64,000 nucleotides of DNA, taken from NCBI GenBank assembly GCA_032620915.1, contig CP136052.1:2084501-2148500 (forward strand), written 5' to 3'. Positions 1-8,905 of the stretch are shown here, in pieces. Positions within the stretch are counted from its first letter, which is position 1, and the number at the start of each line of letters is the position of its first letter. The stretch comes from Oscillospiraceae bacterium NTUH-002-81 (GTDB taxonomy: Bacteria > Bacillota > Clostridia > Lachnospirales > Lachnospiraceae). The translations under genes were made by a program, and so were the position numbers. A model generated the notes under the pieces. It worked only from the letters and a program-made list of their open reading frames with translations. It was not told the origin of the DNA and searched no databases.

Positions 1-192
1 GGACAGTTCGATGTGCGTTGGGAGCTTCGCCTTGTTCATTTTGGACGTGATGGCCGCAATGATAATGGTAGGGCTATGCCGGTTGCCGCAGTCATTCTGG
101 ATAACCAGCACCGGCCGCACACCGCCCTGCTCGGATCCCACCACCGGGCGCAGATCCGCATAATAAATGTCGCCTCTTCTGATGATATTCAC
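1..192 (-). CDS. mazF: MazF/PemK-type endoribonuclease toxin (partial)
   Basis: Partial at the window edge: 64 codons are visible, read leftwards from a GTG at 192 that has a GGAG about 8 nt upstream. The N-terminus shows the family signatures [10 protein letters not shown] and [12 protein letters not shown], then a hydrophobic strand ([10 protein letters not shown]) and [10 protein letters not shown], all typical of MazF/EndoA, an mRNA interferase of type II toxin-antitoxin systems. Family members are about 110-120 residues, so roughly half is present. It lies 67 nt downstream of alr on the same strand, the usual Firmicutes location (alr-endoA). The gap is too short for an antitoxin gene, so a cognate antitoxin is not seen here. 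Family assignment is strong; toxicity is inferred. Confidence 0.88.
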   Translation of the reverse strand, partial: MNIIRRGDIYYADLRPVVGSEQGGVRPVLVIQNDCGNRHSPTIIIAAITSKMNKAKLPTHIELS

Positions 193-259
193 GCATTTCA
201 CACTCCGATAACTCTGTTCTTATACGATAGTATTTCCAGGATTATCGGATGTATACACA

Positions 260-1414
260 TTACTGCTCCGGTACCGGCACGCCCTTTCTATAATATACGC
301 GGGGGACGCGCTTGCCGACACAGCAGACAAACTCATAATTGAATCTGCCGGACAGTTCGGACAGAGTCTCCACCGGCAGGAAGGCATCCCCGTCCTGGCC
401 CACCAGCGTCACCTGGTCATGCTGTCTGGCTTCGGGAATATCCGTCACATCCACCATAAACTGATCCATACACACCCGGCCAAGGATCGGGGCTTTTTTT
501 CCGTGAATGAGCACCCAGCCTTTGTTGGAAAGCTGTCTCGGATAGCCGTCGCCGTAGCCCACGGGAATGGTTGCCACCCGCAGCTCTTTCTTCGTCTCAT
601 AGGTGCCGCCGTAGCTGATAAGCCGCCCGGCAGGCAGCGTCTTGATGTAGGCGATATGGCTCTTTAACTCCATCACCGGACGCAGGGGCACCTGGGCCTT
701 GTTCACTTCTTCCGACGGATACAGACCGTACAGGGTGATCCCGGCCCGCACCGCATCCAGATTCAGCTCCGGCATGTCCACGATGCCCGCACTGTTGGAG
801 CAGTGCCGCATGGGGATATGGATGCCCCGGTTTTCCAGCATATCCACAAACGCCATATATTTTTCAAACTGTCCCTTGGTAAAGGTCTTATCCGCCTCGT
901 CTGCCCGGGAAAAATGGGTGAACAGTCCCTCAATGGCAATGCCCGGCAGCGCAGCGATTTCCTGCACCTCATCGGCGCTTTCCTCTGTGGGTTCATAACC
1001 GATACGGCTCATGCCCGTATCCAGCGCAATGTGAACGGGTGCAATCTTTCCCTGTCTCTGTGCTTCGTCTGAGAGAGCCTGTGCCATTTCTTTTGTAAAA
1101 ACAGCCGGGCGAATGTCCAGCCGCACCAGATCGCCGTAGCTTTCCGGAAACGTATAGCCCAGGATCAGGATGGGTTTCGTGATGCCGCCCTTTCGCAGCG
1201 CCTCGCCTTCCTCCGCTGTTGCCACTGCAAAGCCCCAGATATCCTCCATGTGCTCCGCCAGACGGGCGATGGGCAGTGCACCATGTCCGTAACCGTCCGT
1301 CTTGATGACACACACCATCTTCGTCCCTTTTTTCAGATTATCCCGCATGGACTGCAGATTATACTCCACTGCATCCAGATCTATTTTCGCATATACTCTG
1401 CTGTTGCTGCTCAT
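260..1414 (-). CDS. alr: Alanine racemase
   Basis: A 384-residue fold-type III PLP enzyme that interconverts L- and D-alanine for peptidoglycan synthesis in the cytoplasm. The PLP lysine lies in VCVIKTDGYGHGA (about K38), a variant of the usual KANAYGHG motif. The SYGGTY segment near residue 268 carries the likely second catalytic tyrosine, followed by the conserved IPVGYGDGYPR and GRVCMDQFMVDVT blocks. Length is normal for the family. The start overlaps the stop of the upstream NAD(P)HX repair gene by 4 nt (ATGA), so the two are translationally coupled, and mazF follows. No frame damage is seen. Confidence 0.97.
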   Translation of the reverse strand: MSSNSRVYAKIDLDAVEYNLQSMRDNLKKGTKMVCVIKTDGYGHGALPIARLAEHMEDIWGFAVATAEEGEALRKGGITKPILILGYTFPESYGDLVRLDIRPAVFTKEMAQALSDEAQRQGKIAPVHIALDTGMSRIGYEPTEESADEVQEIAALPGIAIEGLFTHFSRADEADKTFTKGQFEKYMAFVDMLENRGIHIPMRHCSNSAGIVDMPELNLDAVRAGITLYGLYPSEEVNKAQVPLRPVMELKSHIAYIKTLPAGRLISYGGTYETKKELRVATIPVGYGDGYPRQLSNKGWVLIHGKKAPILGRVCMDQFMVDVTDIPEARQHDQVTLVGQDGDAFLPVETLSELSGRFNYEFVCCVGKRVPRVYYRKGVPVPEQ

Positions 1415-2928
1415 TTGTTCTGCTCCTTCATTTTTTCATAAAACGCTTCTTCTCTTCCGATGTACCCCAGAAGATCGCCTGCCAGCGTCCCGCGCACGCC
1501 ATTCTCCGCTGCAGATGCCTCGCCTGTCAGGGCATGGAGGCGCACCGCCGCCGCTGCCCCGTCAAAGGCTGGAGCGCCTTTTGCCAGCAGGGCCGCGATG
1601 ATGCCCGTCAGCACATCCCCGCTACCGCCGGTGGCCAGGGCACTGCTTCCTGCGTTGTTGATCCACGTCTGCCCGTCCGGCGCCGCCGTTACCGTTCTGG
1701 CATCCTTCATGACGCACACTGCCTGAAACTTCCGGGCTGCTTTTCGCGCTGCCCCGGGAATGTCCGCCGTGATCTCTCCCACCGTGGTATGCAGAAGTCT
1801 CGCCATTTCTCCAGGATGGGGCGTCAGCACACAGCTGGCCGCCCGGTCGCCAAGGACGTTCTCCGGGAAACCGGCCAGAAGCGTCAGCGCATCCGCATCC
1901 AGCACCAGCGGCCCCTGATAGTGGGCCAGCACCGTCTCCAGCAGCTGCCGGGAAGAAAGATCTGTGCCGATCCCCGGCCCCAGCACCACGGCGTCCGCCC
2001 AGGAAAGGCTTTCCAACAGCCTTGGATAGCCGCTGCTAAGAAGCTCCCGTTCTTCCACCATGGCCTCCGGCACCAGCGTCTGTAAAATCTGCCGATTACT
2101 CTCCTCTGTATAGATCTTCACCAGGCCGCAGCCGGTGTGATAAGCCGCTGATGCGGAAAAATAGGCTGCGCCGGACACGCCCTTTCTTCCGGCGATGACC
2201 AGCACCTTGCCATAAGTGCCTTTGTTAGAGCGAGTGCGCCGTTTCAGATATTTCCAAATATCTTCATTTTCTGTCAGGCGCATTTCCGGCAACTCTCCCG
2301 CAAAAGAAGCCTCCGTGATGCCGATGTCCGCCACGAGGAGTTTTCCCGTATTCTGTGTGCCCGGATACAACAGCTGCCCGGCCTTGGCAAAGGCAAAGGC
2401 CACCGATGCGTCCGCCTGCACGGCGCAGCCCATGATCCGCCCCGTATCGGAGTGCACGCCGGAAGCGATATCCACCGCCAGCACCCGAGCCTGCATGGCA
2501 TTGATAGCCGCCACTGCATCCGCGTAAACACCGCCAACGTCCCGGGAAAGACCCACGCCAAACAGGGCATCCACCACCGTCGTATAGCCCCGATCCTCCA
2601 GAGAGTCCGTCATGGGCACGCCATAAAACTCCAGGATATGCAGCTGCTGTGCCGCCTGGTCGCTGGCCTTCTCCCGGTTACCCACCACGCAGACCGTCAC
2701 ATCCACGCCCTCCAGGAAAAGAAGTCTGGCCACCGCCATGCCGTCTCCGCCATTGTTGCCCACACCGCACACCACCAGCACTTTATCCAGGCAGAATTGC
2801 TCTGTATGCAATGCCTCTACCGTTTTTAATGCTGCACGCTCCATGAGCACCAGGGACGGGATGCCGATGGTGTTCATCGTGTAAGCGTCTGCACGCTTCA
2901 TTTCCTCTGCGGTTACGATATATTTCAT
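1411..2928 (-). CDS. nnrDE: Bifunctional NAD(P)H-hydrate epimerase / ADP-dependent dehydratase
   Basis: A 505-residue two-domain metabolite-repair enzyme. Residues about 1-215 form the YjeF_N epimerase domain (GVGNNGGDGMAVARLL; AVDIASGVHSDTG). Residues about 225-500 form the ribokinase-like dehydratase domain (NKGTYGKVLVIAGRKGVSGAA; LTPHPGEMARLL; and near the end the nucleotide-binding SALATGGSGDVLTGIIAALL). Together they epimerise and dehydrate damaged NADHX/NADPHX back to NAD(P)H. The fused architecture is common in bacteria. It is coupled to alr by a 4-nt overlap and read from the intergenic region that holds a GATACCA-family repeat. Confidence 0.95.
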   Translation of the reverse strand: MKYIVTAEEMKRADAYTMNTIGIPSLVLMERAALKTVEALHTEQFCLDKVLVVCGVGNNGGDGMAVARLLFLEGVDVTVCVVGNREKASDQAAQQLHILEFYGVPMTDSLEDRGYTTVVDALFGVGLSRDVGGVYADAVAAINAMQARVLAVDIASGVHSDTGRIMGCAVQADASVAFAFAKAGQLLYPGTQNTGKLLVADIGITEASFAGELPEMRLTENEDIWKYLKRRTRSNKGTYGKVLVIAGRKGVSGAAYFSASAAYHTGCGLVKIYTEESNRQILQTLVPEAMVEERELLSSGYPRLLESLSWADAVVLGPGIGTDLSSRQLLETVLAHYQGPLVLDADALTLLAGFPENVLGDRAASCVLTPHPGEMARLLHTTVGEITADIPGAARKAARKFQAVCVMKDARTVTAAPDGQTWINNAGSSALATGGSGDVLTGIIAALLAKGAPAFDGAAAAVRLHALTGEASAAENGVRGTLAGDLLGYIGREEAFYEKMKEQNK

Positions 2929-3007
2929 AAAAGATTACCCCCCATTCATAGGAATCCATATAGCCTCTCCCGTGTGCACGTCGCGATTTTGTAAACTGCA
3001 TCCACCT

Positions 3008-3178
3008 AAGATACCAGAAGATTGCTCCGTGTTTCACACTCCCGCAATCTTCGCCCACATTCGCATATCGTGCAGCTTACGCCGCACTTTTATGCTCATA
3101 TGTGGGGCGGGGCATAAAGTCTTAAAATCACTTTTGTGCAAGCACATCGTGATTTTAGACTTTTTCCCCTGGTATCTT
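3008..3178. repeat. GATACCA-family structured repeat, copy A
   Basis: A 171-bp intergenic element between rex and nnrDE, bounded by a perfect 10-bp inverted repeat (AAGATACCAG / CTGGTATCTT). Inside are three hairpins: AGATTGC/GCAATCT; a GTGC/GCAC stem flanked by the family core CATAT...ATATG; and a long one, AAAGTCTTAAAATCAC/GTGATTTTAGACTTT, with GTGC/GCAC at its tip. The same layout recurs at 3993, 11168, 52541 and 58160. No reading frame of note crosses it. The rest of the 2929-3244 gap holds only the leader of nnrDE. Confidence 0.8.
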
Positions 3179-3244
3179 ATATATAAAACGACGTATCAGA
3201 TTTCCCCGCCCTGGGTGCTTCTGATACGTCTCTTCTTCCTGATC

Positions 3245-3916
3245 TTATTGTTCCGATCCTGAACTTTTGATAAACATGCTTGTACGATAAGACAGCTTCA
3301 TCAGACTTTCCGACAGATGAACATTCTCTACAACGACATTCTCAATCGTATGTAAATCAATATTGGCAAAATTCCAGATTCCTTTGATACCATACGTAAC
3401 GAGCAGCTTCGCCATATCCTCTGCTTTGGACTTAGGAACCGTCAGCGCCGCGATCTCAATCTTATTGTCCCGGATAAATGCCTCCACCTCATCGATCATG
3501 CGGATCTCGATGCCTCTGACCGTATTGCCGATCAGACGCGGGTTCACATCAAAAATACCCTTGATCATCAGACCCTTCTTTTCAAACTCCACATAGTTAG
3601 CCAGAGCCTGTCCCAGATTACCGGCTCCTACGATGATGATATTGTGTTCCCGGTCAAGACCGAGGATCTTACCGATCTCCTCAAAGAGATACTGCACATT
3701 ATACCCGTATCCCTGCTGCCCAAAACCGCCGAAATTATTCAAATCCTGTCGAATCTGAGATGCGGTCACCTGCATGCGCTTGCTCAGCTCATTGGATGAT
3801 ATTCGTTCTGTCCCTTCTTCCAGTAAATCCTGAAGATAACGATAATATCTGGGCAAACGTGCAATCACTGCTTTGGATATTTCTTTTGATTCCACAGATT
3901 CGGCCTCCTTATACAA
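3245..3916 (-). CDS. rex: Redox-sensing transcriptional repressor Rex
   Basis: A 223-residue repressor that senses the NADH/NAD+ ratio and controls fermentation and reduction genes. It has an N-terminal winged helix (RLPRYYRYLQDLLEEGTERI, then QIRQDLNNFGGFGQQGYGYNV, residues about 16-80) and a Rossmann domain with GAGNLGQALANY (about 97-108). The C-terminal helix that swaps between subunits is present (NVHLSESLMKLSYRTSMFI). Length and motifs are normal. It is transcribed away from the ABC-F gene, from a consensus promoter at 3927-3955. Confidence 0.96.
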   Translation of the reverse strand: MYKEAESVESKEISKAVIARLPRYYRYLQDLLEEGTERISSNELSKRMQVTASQIRQDLNNFGGFGQQGYGYNVQYLFEEIGKILGLDREHNIIIVGAGNLGQALANYVEFEKKGLMIKGIFDVNPRLIGNTVRGIEIRMIDEVEAFIRDNKIEIAALTVPKSKAEDMAKLLVTYGIKGIWNFANIDLHTIENVVVENVHLSESLMKLSYRTSMFIKSSGSEQ

Positions 3917-3918
3917 TG

Positions 3919-4002
3919 CTGGTATTATTATAACGAAATGTTAATTTAATGTCAAATATTCTGTTGTTTTTTCTTTGTATTTCGTTATAATAATGATACC
4001 AG
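3919..4002. promoter_or_regulatory. Near-palindromic divergent promoter region between rex and the ABC-F gene
   Basis: Two arms, ATTATTATAACGAAAT (3924-3939) and its exact reverse complement (3979-3994), surround about 39 bp. The match continues outward as CTGGTA / TACCAG with one extra base. Each arm contains a TATAAT-10 box: the left one serves rex. The right one (TATAAT 3986-3991, with TTGTTT at 3964-3969, spacer 16) points to the ABC-F gene. The right arm runs directly into repeat copy B. Confidence 0.6.
3927..3955 (-). promoter_or_regulatory. Sigma-A promoter of rex
   Basis: Read on the minus strand: TTGACA (3955-3950), a 17-nt spacer, then TATAAT (3932-3927), 11 nt upstream of the rex start. 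The spacer holds TTAAATTAAC, a weak resemblance to a Rex half-site, so autoregulation is possible but not shown. Confidence 0.75.
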
Positions 4003-4164
4003 GGTCTAAAGGTCTAAATCCACATGAGCTTGCTCATCGGTGAATGAAAGACCTTGAGCCCCGCCCCAATATGAGCATAAAAGTGGGATGCTCATCCCAC
4101 GATATGCGAATATGGGGCCCAGAATTGTGAAAGTGCAACGCACGAAACAATTCGCGGGTATCAT
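3993..4164. repeat. GATACCA-family structured repeat, copy B
   Basis: A 172-bp copy bounded by ATGATACC (3993-4000) and GGTATCAT (4157-4164), in the opposite orientation to copy A. Hairpins: AAGGTC/GACCTT enclosing CCAC and GAGCTTGCTC; GTGGGAT/ATCCCAC; and AATTGT/ACAATT. It begins two bases after the-10 box of the ABC-F promoter, so it would form nearly the whole 5' leader of that mRNA. Confidence 0.8.
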
Positions 4165-4203
4165 ATGTTATCTAGTGCCATCTATCGCACCACGGAGGTT
4201 TTT

Positions 4204-6136
4204 ATGATTTTATCCTGTCAGAATATATGCAAATCCTTTTCCGGCAAGGACGTTTTATGCGACGTTTCCTTCCATATTGAAGATAAAGAAAAAGCTGCCA
4301 TCGTCGGCATCAACGGCGCGGGCAAGACCACCCTGCTGAAAATCATCTTAAAAGAGCTGTCTGCCGACAGCGGCGAGGTCATCCTCTCCCGGGGCAGAAC
4401 CATCGGCTATCTGGCCCAGCATCAGGCGGTGCTGGAGACCAACAGCATTTACGACGAGCTCATGTCTGTGAAGCAGGACGTGCTGGATCTGGAGACGGCC
4501 ATCCGCGCCACCGAGCAGCAGATGAAGGACGCTTCCGGGGAACGGCTGGAACAGCTGATGAACCGCTATTCCTCGCTGTCCCACGAATATGAACAGAAGA
4601 ACGGTTACGCCTGCCGCAGCGAGGTCACCGGCGTGCTGAAAGGTCTGGGATTTGAGGAAGCAGACTTCCACCGGCCCGCAGCCGAGTTATCCGGCGGCCA
4701 GAAGACCCGGGTGGCACTGGGCAAGCTTCTGTTATCCCGCCCGGACATCCTCATCCTGGACGAGCCCACCAACCATCTGGACATGGACTCCATCGCCTGG
4801 CTGGAAACGTACCTGACCAACTATGACGGCGCCGTTCTCATCGTGGCCCACGACCGGTATTTCCTTGACCGGGTGGTGACAAAGATCATCGAGATTGAAA
4901 ACGGACACGCCATGATGTTCCAGGGCAATTACACCGCTTACGCCCAGAAAAAGGCCATGATCCGGGACGCCCAGATGAAGGCTTACTTAAACCAGCAGCG
5001 GGAGATCCGCCATCAGGAGGCGGTCATCGAGAAGCTGCGCTCCTTCAACCGGGAAAAATCCATCAAACGGGCGGAAAGCCGGGAGAAAATGCTGGACAAG
5101 ATCGAAGTGCTGGATCGCCCCACAGAGGTCAACGACCAGATGCACCTGACACTGGAGCCGGAGCGCATCAGCGGCAACGACGTGCTCACCGTGGAAAATC
5201 TGTCCAAATCCTACCCGCCCCTGACCCTTTTTTTCTCATCTGGATTTCCAGATCAAGCGGGGAGAAAAGGTTGCCATCATCGGCAATAACGGCACGGGCA
5301 AGACCACGATCCTGAAGATTTTAAACGGCCTTGTCTCCCCGGATACCGGTACCGTCCGGCTGGGCTCCAACGTGGAGATCGCCTACTACGACCAGGAGCA
5401 CCATGTATTACATATGGAAAAAACACTGTTCGAGGAAATTTCCGACGCTTACCCGAACATGGACAACACCCGCATCCGCAACGTGCTGGCAGCATTTCTG
5501 TTCACCGGGGATGATGTGTTCAAGCGGATCAAAGACTTGAGCGGCGGCGAACGGGGTCGTGTTTCCCTGGCAAAGCTCATGCTCTCCGAAGCCAATTTTC
5601 TCATTTTGGACGAGCCCACCAACCATCTGGACATCACCTCCAAGGAAATCCTGGAATCGGCGTTGAACAGCTACACCGGCACCGTCCTGTACGTGTCCCA
5701 CGACCGGTATTTCATCAACAAGACGGCCACCCGCATTCTGGAACTCACCGGCCAGACGCTGATCAACTACATTGGCAACTATGACTATTATCTGGAGAAA
5801 AAAGAGGAGCTGACCCGCATTCATCTGGGGGACAGCCAGACCGCTGCCACCGCCGCTGTTTCCACCGCGGACACGGAAGCCAAGCTGGACTGGAAACAGC
5901 AAAAGGAAGAACAGGCCCGCTTGCGGAAAATCCAGAATGACCTGAAAAAGACAGAAACCGAGATTGAACGGCTGGAAAGCCGGGAGGCGGAGATTGACGA
6001 GCTCATGACCCAGGAAAGCGTATTCACCAACGTGGCGGAATGCATCAAGCTCAACAAAGAAAAGGAAGAAATTGCAGAACAGCTGCTCTCTCTCATGGAA
6101 CAATGGGAGGAATTGAGCGAGCAGGCCGCACAGTAA
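4204..6136 (+). pseudogene. ABC-F family ATPase, frameshifted
   Basis: ABC-F proteins are soluble twin-ATPase translation factors that act at the ribosomal E site; some protect against antibiotics. The start at 4204 follows GGAGG. The first cassette has Walker A GINGAGKTT, signature LSGGQKTRVALGKL and DEPTNHLDM. The second has GNNGTGKTT, LSGGERGRVSLAKL and DEPTNHLDI. A charged linker and a C-terminal coiled coil (about residues 560-640) complete the roughly 644-residue protein. A run of seven T at 5228-5234 shifts the frame between the two cassettes: one reading ends at 5289 and the other reopens before 5372. Removing one T restores TLFSHLDFQIKRGEKVAII. Which ABC-F subfamily it belongs to is not clear. 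Confidence 0.9.
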
Positions 6137-6148
6137 AAATAAAGAAAT

Positions 6149-6193
6149 AACGACCATACAAGAGTCATATTGTTCTTGTGTGGTCGTTTTCTT
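6149..6193 (+). terminator. Rho-independent terminator, probably bidirectional
   Basis: AACGACCATACAAG (6149-6162) pairs with CTTGTGTGGTCGTT (6175-6188), followed by a T-rich tract. It sits between the convergent ABC-F and ZIP genes, and the minus-strand reading also ends in U-rich sequence. Confidence 0.85.
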
Positions 6194-6199
6194 ATTATC

Positions 6200-6977
6200 T
6201 TATCCCAGTGCCACGTCCAGCACCATCATCACAGAAAATCCCACGGCAAAGAAAACCGTTCCGATATCGGAATGCACGCCCTCGGACATTTCCGGGATCA
6301 GCTCTTCCACCACCACATACAGCATGGCGCCTGCCGCGAAGCTCAACAGATACGGCAGCGCCGGGACGATAAGTCCTGCAGCCAGAATGGTCAGCACCGC
6401 GCCGATGGGCTCCACAATGCCGGAAAGGACACCGCCTAGGAACGCCCGTCCCTTGCTCATCCCCTCCGCTCGCAGCGGCATGGAAATGATGGCGCCCTCC
6501 GGGAAGTTCTGGATGGCGATGCCCAGCGACAAGGCCAGCGCCCCGGCAGCGGTAATCTGGGCGCTGCCGGACCGATACCCGGCATATACCACACCCACGG
6601 CCATGCCCTCGGGAATGTTGTGCAGCGTCACGGCCAGCACCATCATGGTTGTCCGCTCCAGCTGGCTTTTCGGCCCCTCGGCCTGGGTGCTGTTCTGATG
6701 CAGATGGGGGATGATGTGATCCAGCAGCAGCAAAAACAGAATGCCGATCCAGAAGCCCACCGCCGCCGGAACGAAGGCCCATTTTCCCCATCCCGGCGGA
6801 CTGCTCCATGGCCGGGATCAGAAGGCTCCACACAGAAGCCGCCACCATGACCCCGGCGGCAAACCCGGTCAGGGCCCGCTGTACCCGGTCACTTAAGGCT
6901 TTTTTCATGAAAAATACGCAGGCTGCGCCCAGCGCCGTGCCCAGAAAAGGAATGGCAATTCCATAAAAGATTTCCAT
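6200..6977 (-). pseudogene. ZIP-family metal (zinc) transporter, frameshifted
   Basis: A membrane importer of zinc or other divalent metals of the ZupT/GufA type. The N-terminal part ([20 protein letters not shown], then [21 protein letters not shown]) is in one frame. The rest, with the transport motifs [11 protein letters not shown] and [19 protein letters not shown] and five or so helices, is in another (open from 6760). The shift comes from AAAA instead of AAA at 6782-6785 (TTTT on the plus strand). Correcting it gives [19 protein letters not shown] and a normal protein of about 258 residues. Probably functional in the organism if the run is a sequencing error. Confidence 0.88.
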
Positions 6978-7005
6978 GCAGTGATCTCCTACTGATCAAA
7001 ATATT

Positions 7006-8214
7006 TTAGTTCATCGCATCATAGGTTGCCCGGATTGCCTTGATAAAATCCGCGCTGTTTAAAACTTTCACATCAAGAAGCGTGGTGATCAGTGCCAGAT
7101 CCTTGGTCATCTTGCCGTCCTCAATGGTCTGGATCGTTGCTTTTTCCAGCTTATCGGCAAAATCCATTAGCGCCGCATTGCCGTCCAGCTCGCCGCGCTT
7201 GCGAAGCGCCCCTGTCCAGGCAAAGATCGTTGCCACCGAGTTGGTGGATGTCTCCTCCCCTTTCAGGTGCTTGTAGTAATGGCGCTGCACGGTACCGTGG
7301 GCCGCCTCATACTCATAATACCCTTCCGGAGATACAAGCACAGAGGTCATCATGGCCAGAGAACCAAAAGCAGTAGCCACCATGTCGCTCATCACATCGC
7401 CGTCATAGTTTTTGCAGGCCCAGATATAGCCGCCCTCGGAGCGGATCACCCGTGCCACCGCATCGTCGATCAGCGTGTAAAAATATTCGATACCGGCTGC
7501 CTTGAATTTTTCATCATACTCCGCATCGTAAATCTCCTGGAAAATATCCTTGAAGGTGTGGTCGTATTTCTTGGAAATGGTATCCTTCGTTGCAAACCAC
7601 AGATCCTGCTTCGTATCCAGTGCAAAATTGAAACAGCTTCTGGCAAAGCTTTCGATGGAGGCATTCACATTGTGCATACCCTGGATGATGCCCGGGCCGT
7701 CAAATTCATGGATGGTCTCCCGCATTTCTGTCCCGTCAGCCGCAGTAAATACCAGCTCCGCCTTTCCGGCGCCCGGCACCTTCATCTCCGTTGCCTTGTA
7801 CACATCGCCGTACGCATGACGGGCAATGGTGATGGGCTTCTTCCAGGTGCGCACCGTGGGCTCAATGCCTTTCACCACGATAGGTGCACGAAAAACAGTG
7901 CCGTCCAGAATGGCGCGGATCGTTCCATTGGGGCTCTTCCACATTTCCTTCAGATTATATTCTGTCATACGGGCAGCGTTGGGGGTGATGGTGGCACATT
8001 TAACCGCAACACCGTATTTTTTCGTTGCCAGCGCGGAATCCACCGTCACCTGATCGTCGGTCTCATTGCGGTGCTCCAGACCCAGATCATAATACTCTGT
8101 TTTCAGATCAATATAAGGCAGCAGCAGCTCGTCCTTGATGATTTTCCACAGGACACGGGTCATCTCATCTCCGTCCATTTCCACAAGCGGGGTGGTCATT
8201 GTAATCTTGTCCAT
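7006..8214 (-). CDS. icd: NADP-dependent isocitrate dehydrogenase
   Basis: A 402-residue enzyme of the eukaryote-like NADP-IDH branch ([22 protein letters not shown]; substrate loop [39 protein letters not shown]). It oxidatively decarboxylates isocitrate to 2-oxoglutarate, making NADPH. The start at 8214 is chosen because AGGAGG lies 8 nt upstream; the frame is open further upstream but lacks family similarity there. It is the last gene of an operon with the putative Re-citrate synthase and a GntR regulator. In an anaerobe this oxidative half-cycle mainly supplies glutamate. No aconitase gene is in the window. Confidence 0.95.
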   Translation of the reverse strand: MDKITMTTPLVEMDGDEMTRVLWKIIKDELLLPYIDLKTEYYDLGLEHRNETDDQVTVDSALATKKYGVAVKCATITPNAARMTEYNLKEMWKSPNGTIRAILDGTVFRAPIVVKGIEPTVRTWKKPITIARHAYGDVYKATEMKVPGAGKAELVFTAADGTEMRETIHEFDGPGIIQGMHNVNASIESFARSCFNFALDTKQDLWFATKDTISKKYDHTFKDIFQEIYDAEYDEKFKAAGIEYFYTLIDDAVARVIRSEGGYIWACKNYDGDVMSDMVATAFGSLAMMTSVLVSPEGYYEYEAAHGTVQRHYYKHLKGEETSTNSVATIFAWTGALRKRGELDGNAALMDFADKLEKATIQTIEDGKMTKDLALITTLLDVKVLNSADFIKAIRATYDAMN

Positions 8215-8233
8215 AAAAGCAAATCCTCCTGTT

Positions 8234-8905
8234 TTATTTAATGCCTTTTTGCTGGATATTATGTATCGTGTTGATAATGTGCTCTTTTGCCAGCTGTTCT
8301 GCCAGATCCGGGTCGTGGGCCTCGATGGCCTCCAGAATCCGCCGGTGCTCATGGGTGGAAGCGCCTGCCCGCACATTGGTGGACACGGAACGCTTTCTGG
8401 CCCGCTGGACATAATGGTGATAGTCTGATAACAGATGGTGCAGCTGTTTGCTGCCGGAAGCCTCATACATCAGCTCATGAAACTTGCTGTCCATCTCGAA
8501 TACTTTTTCAAAATTGCCGTGGGCGGCATGGAACTCCGCCAGCATCAGCACCTCCTGCAGGTCTGCCAGCTGCTCCTCTGTGATCTTCTCCGCCGCAAGT
8601 CTTGCGCTTAAGCCCTCCAGCCGGGAACGGATCATATAGATATCCTGGATATCTTCCTGGGAAATGCCCTTCACATAGGCGCCCTTGTTGGGGATGATAT
8701 ACACCAGATCTTCCAGCTCCAGCTGCCGCAGCGCTTCCCGTACCGGAGTTCTGCTAACACCCAGGGATTTGCCGATGGCAATCTCCCGCAATTCCTCATC
8801 CGGCTCATACCGGCCGTTCAGAATATCCTCCCGGATCCGATGATATACTCTGCCTCTCAGGGTAAAACTGTCCGGGCTCTCCTCCGGCATGGTGTACGCA
8901 CTCAC
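8234..8905 (-). CDS. GntR-family transcriptional regulator (FCD domain)
   Basis: A 223-residue FadR-type regulator. The N-terminal winged helix contains the classic [20 protein letters not shown] (about residues 49-68). It is followed by an all-helical FCD ligand domain with the metal-binding pattern (D and H residues in [17 protein letters not shown] and YHHYVQRAR...EHRRILEAI). It overlaps the upstream synthase gene by 4 nt and precedes icd by 19 nt, so it is embedded in the pathway operon. It probably binds the perfect palindrome at 10340-10361 in front of the operon. The effector is unknown; an organic acid such as citrate or 2-oxoglutarate would fit. Confidence 0.93.
   Translation of the reverse strand: MSAYTMPEESPDSFTLRGRVYHRIREDILNGRYEPDEELREIAIGKSLGVSRTPVREALRQLELEDLVYIIPNKGAYVKGISQEDIQDIYMIRSRLEGLSARLAAEKITEEQLADLQEVLMLAEFHAAHGNFEKVFEMDSKFHELMYEASGSKQLHHLLSDYHHYVQRARKRSVSTNVRAGASTHEHRRILEAIEAHDPDLAEQLAKEHIINTIHNIQQKGIK

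Noticed and set aside
3933..3955. Rex operator upstream of rex
   Set aside because: TTAAATTAAC in the promoter spacer only partly resembles the Rex consensus; not enough for a separate call.
5408..6157. 249-codon minus-strand frame opposite the ABC-F gene
   Set aside because: Antisense to the second ATPase cassette and coiled coil; Phe/Leu-rich shadow.
7267..8241. 324-codon plus-strand frame opposite icd
   Set aside because: Fully inside icd on the opposite strand, without start signals.
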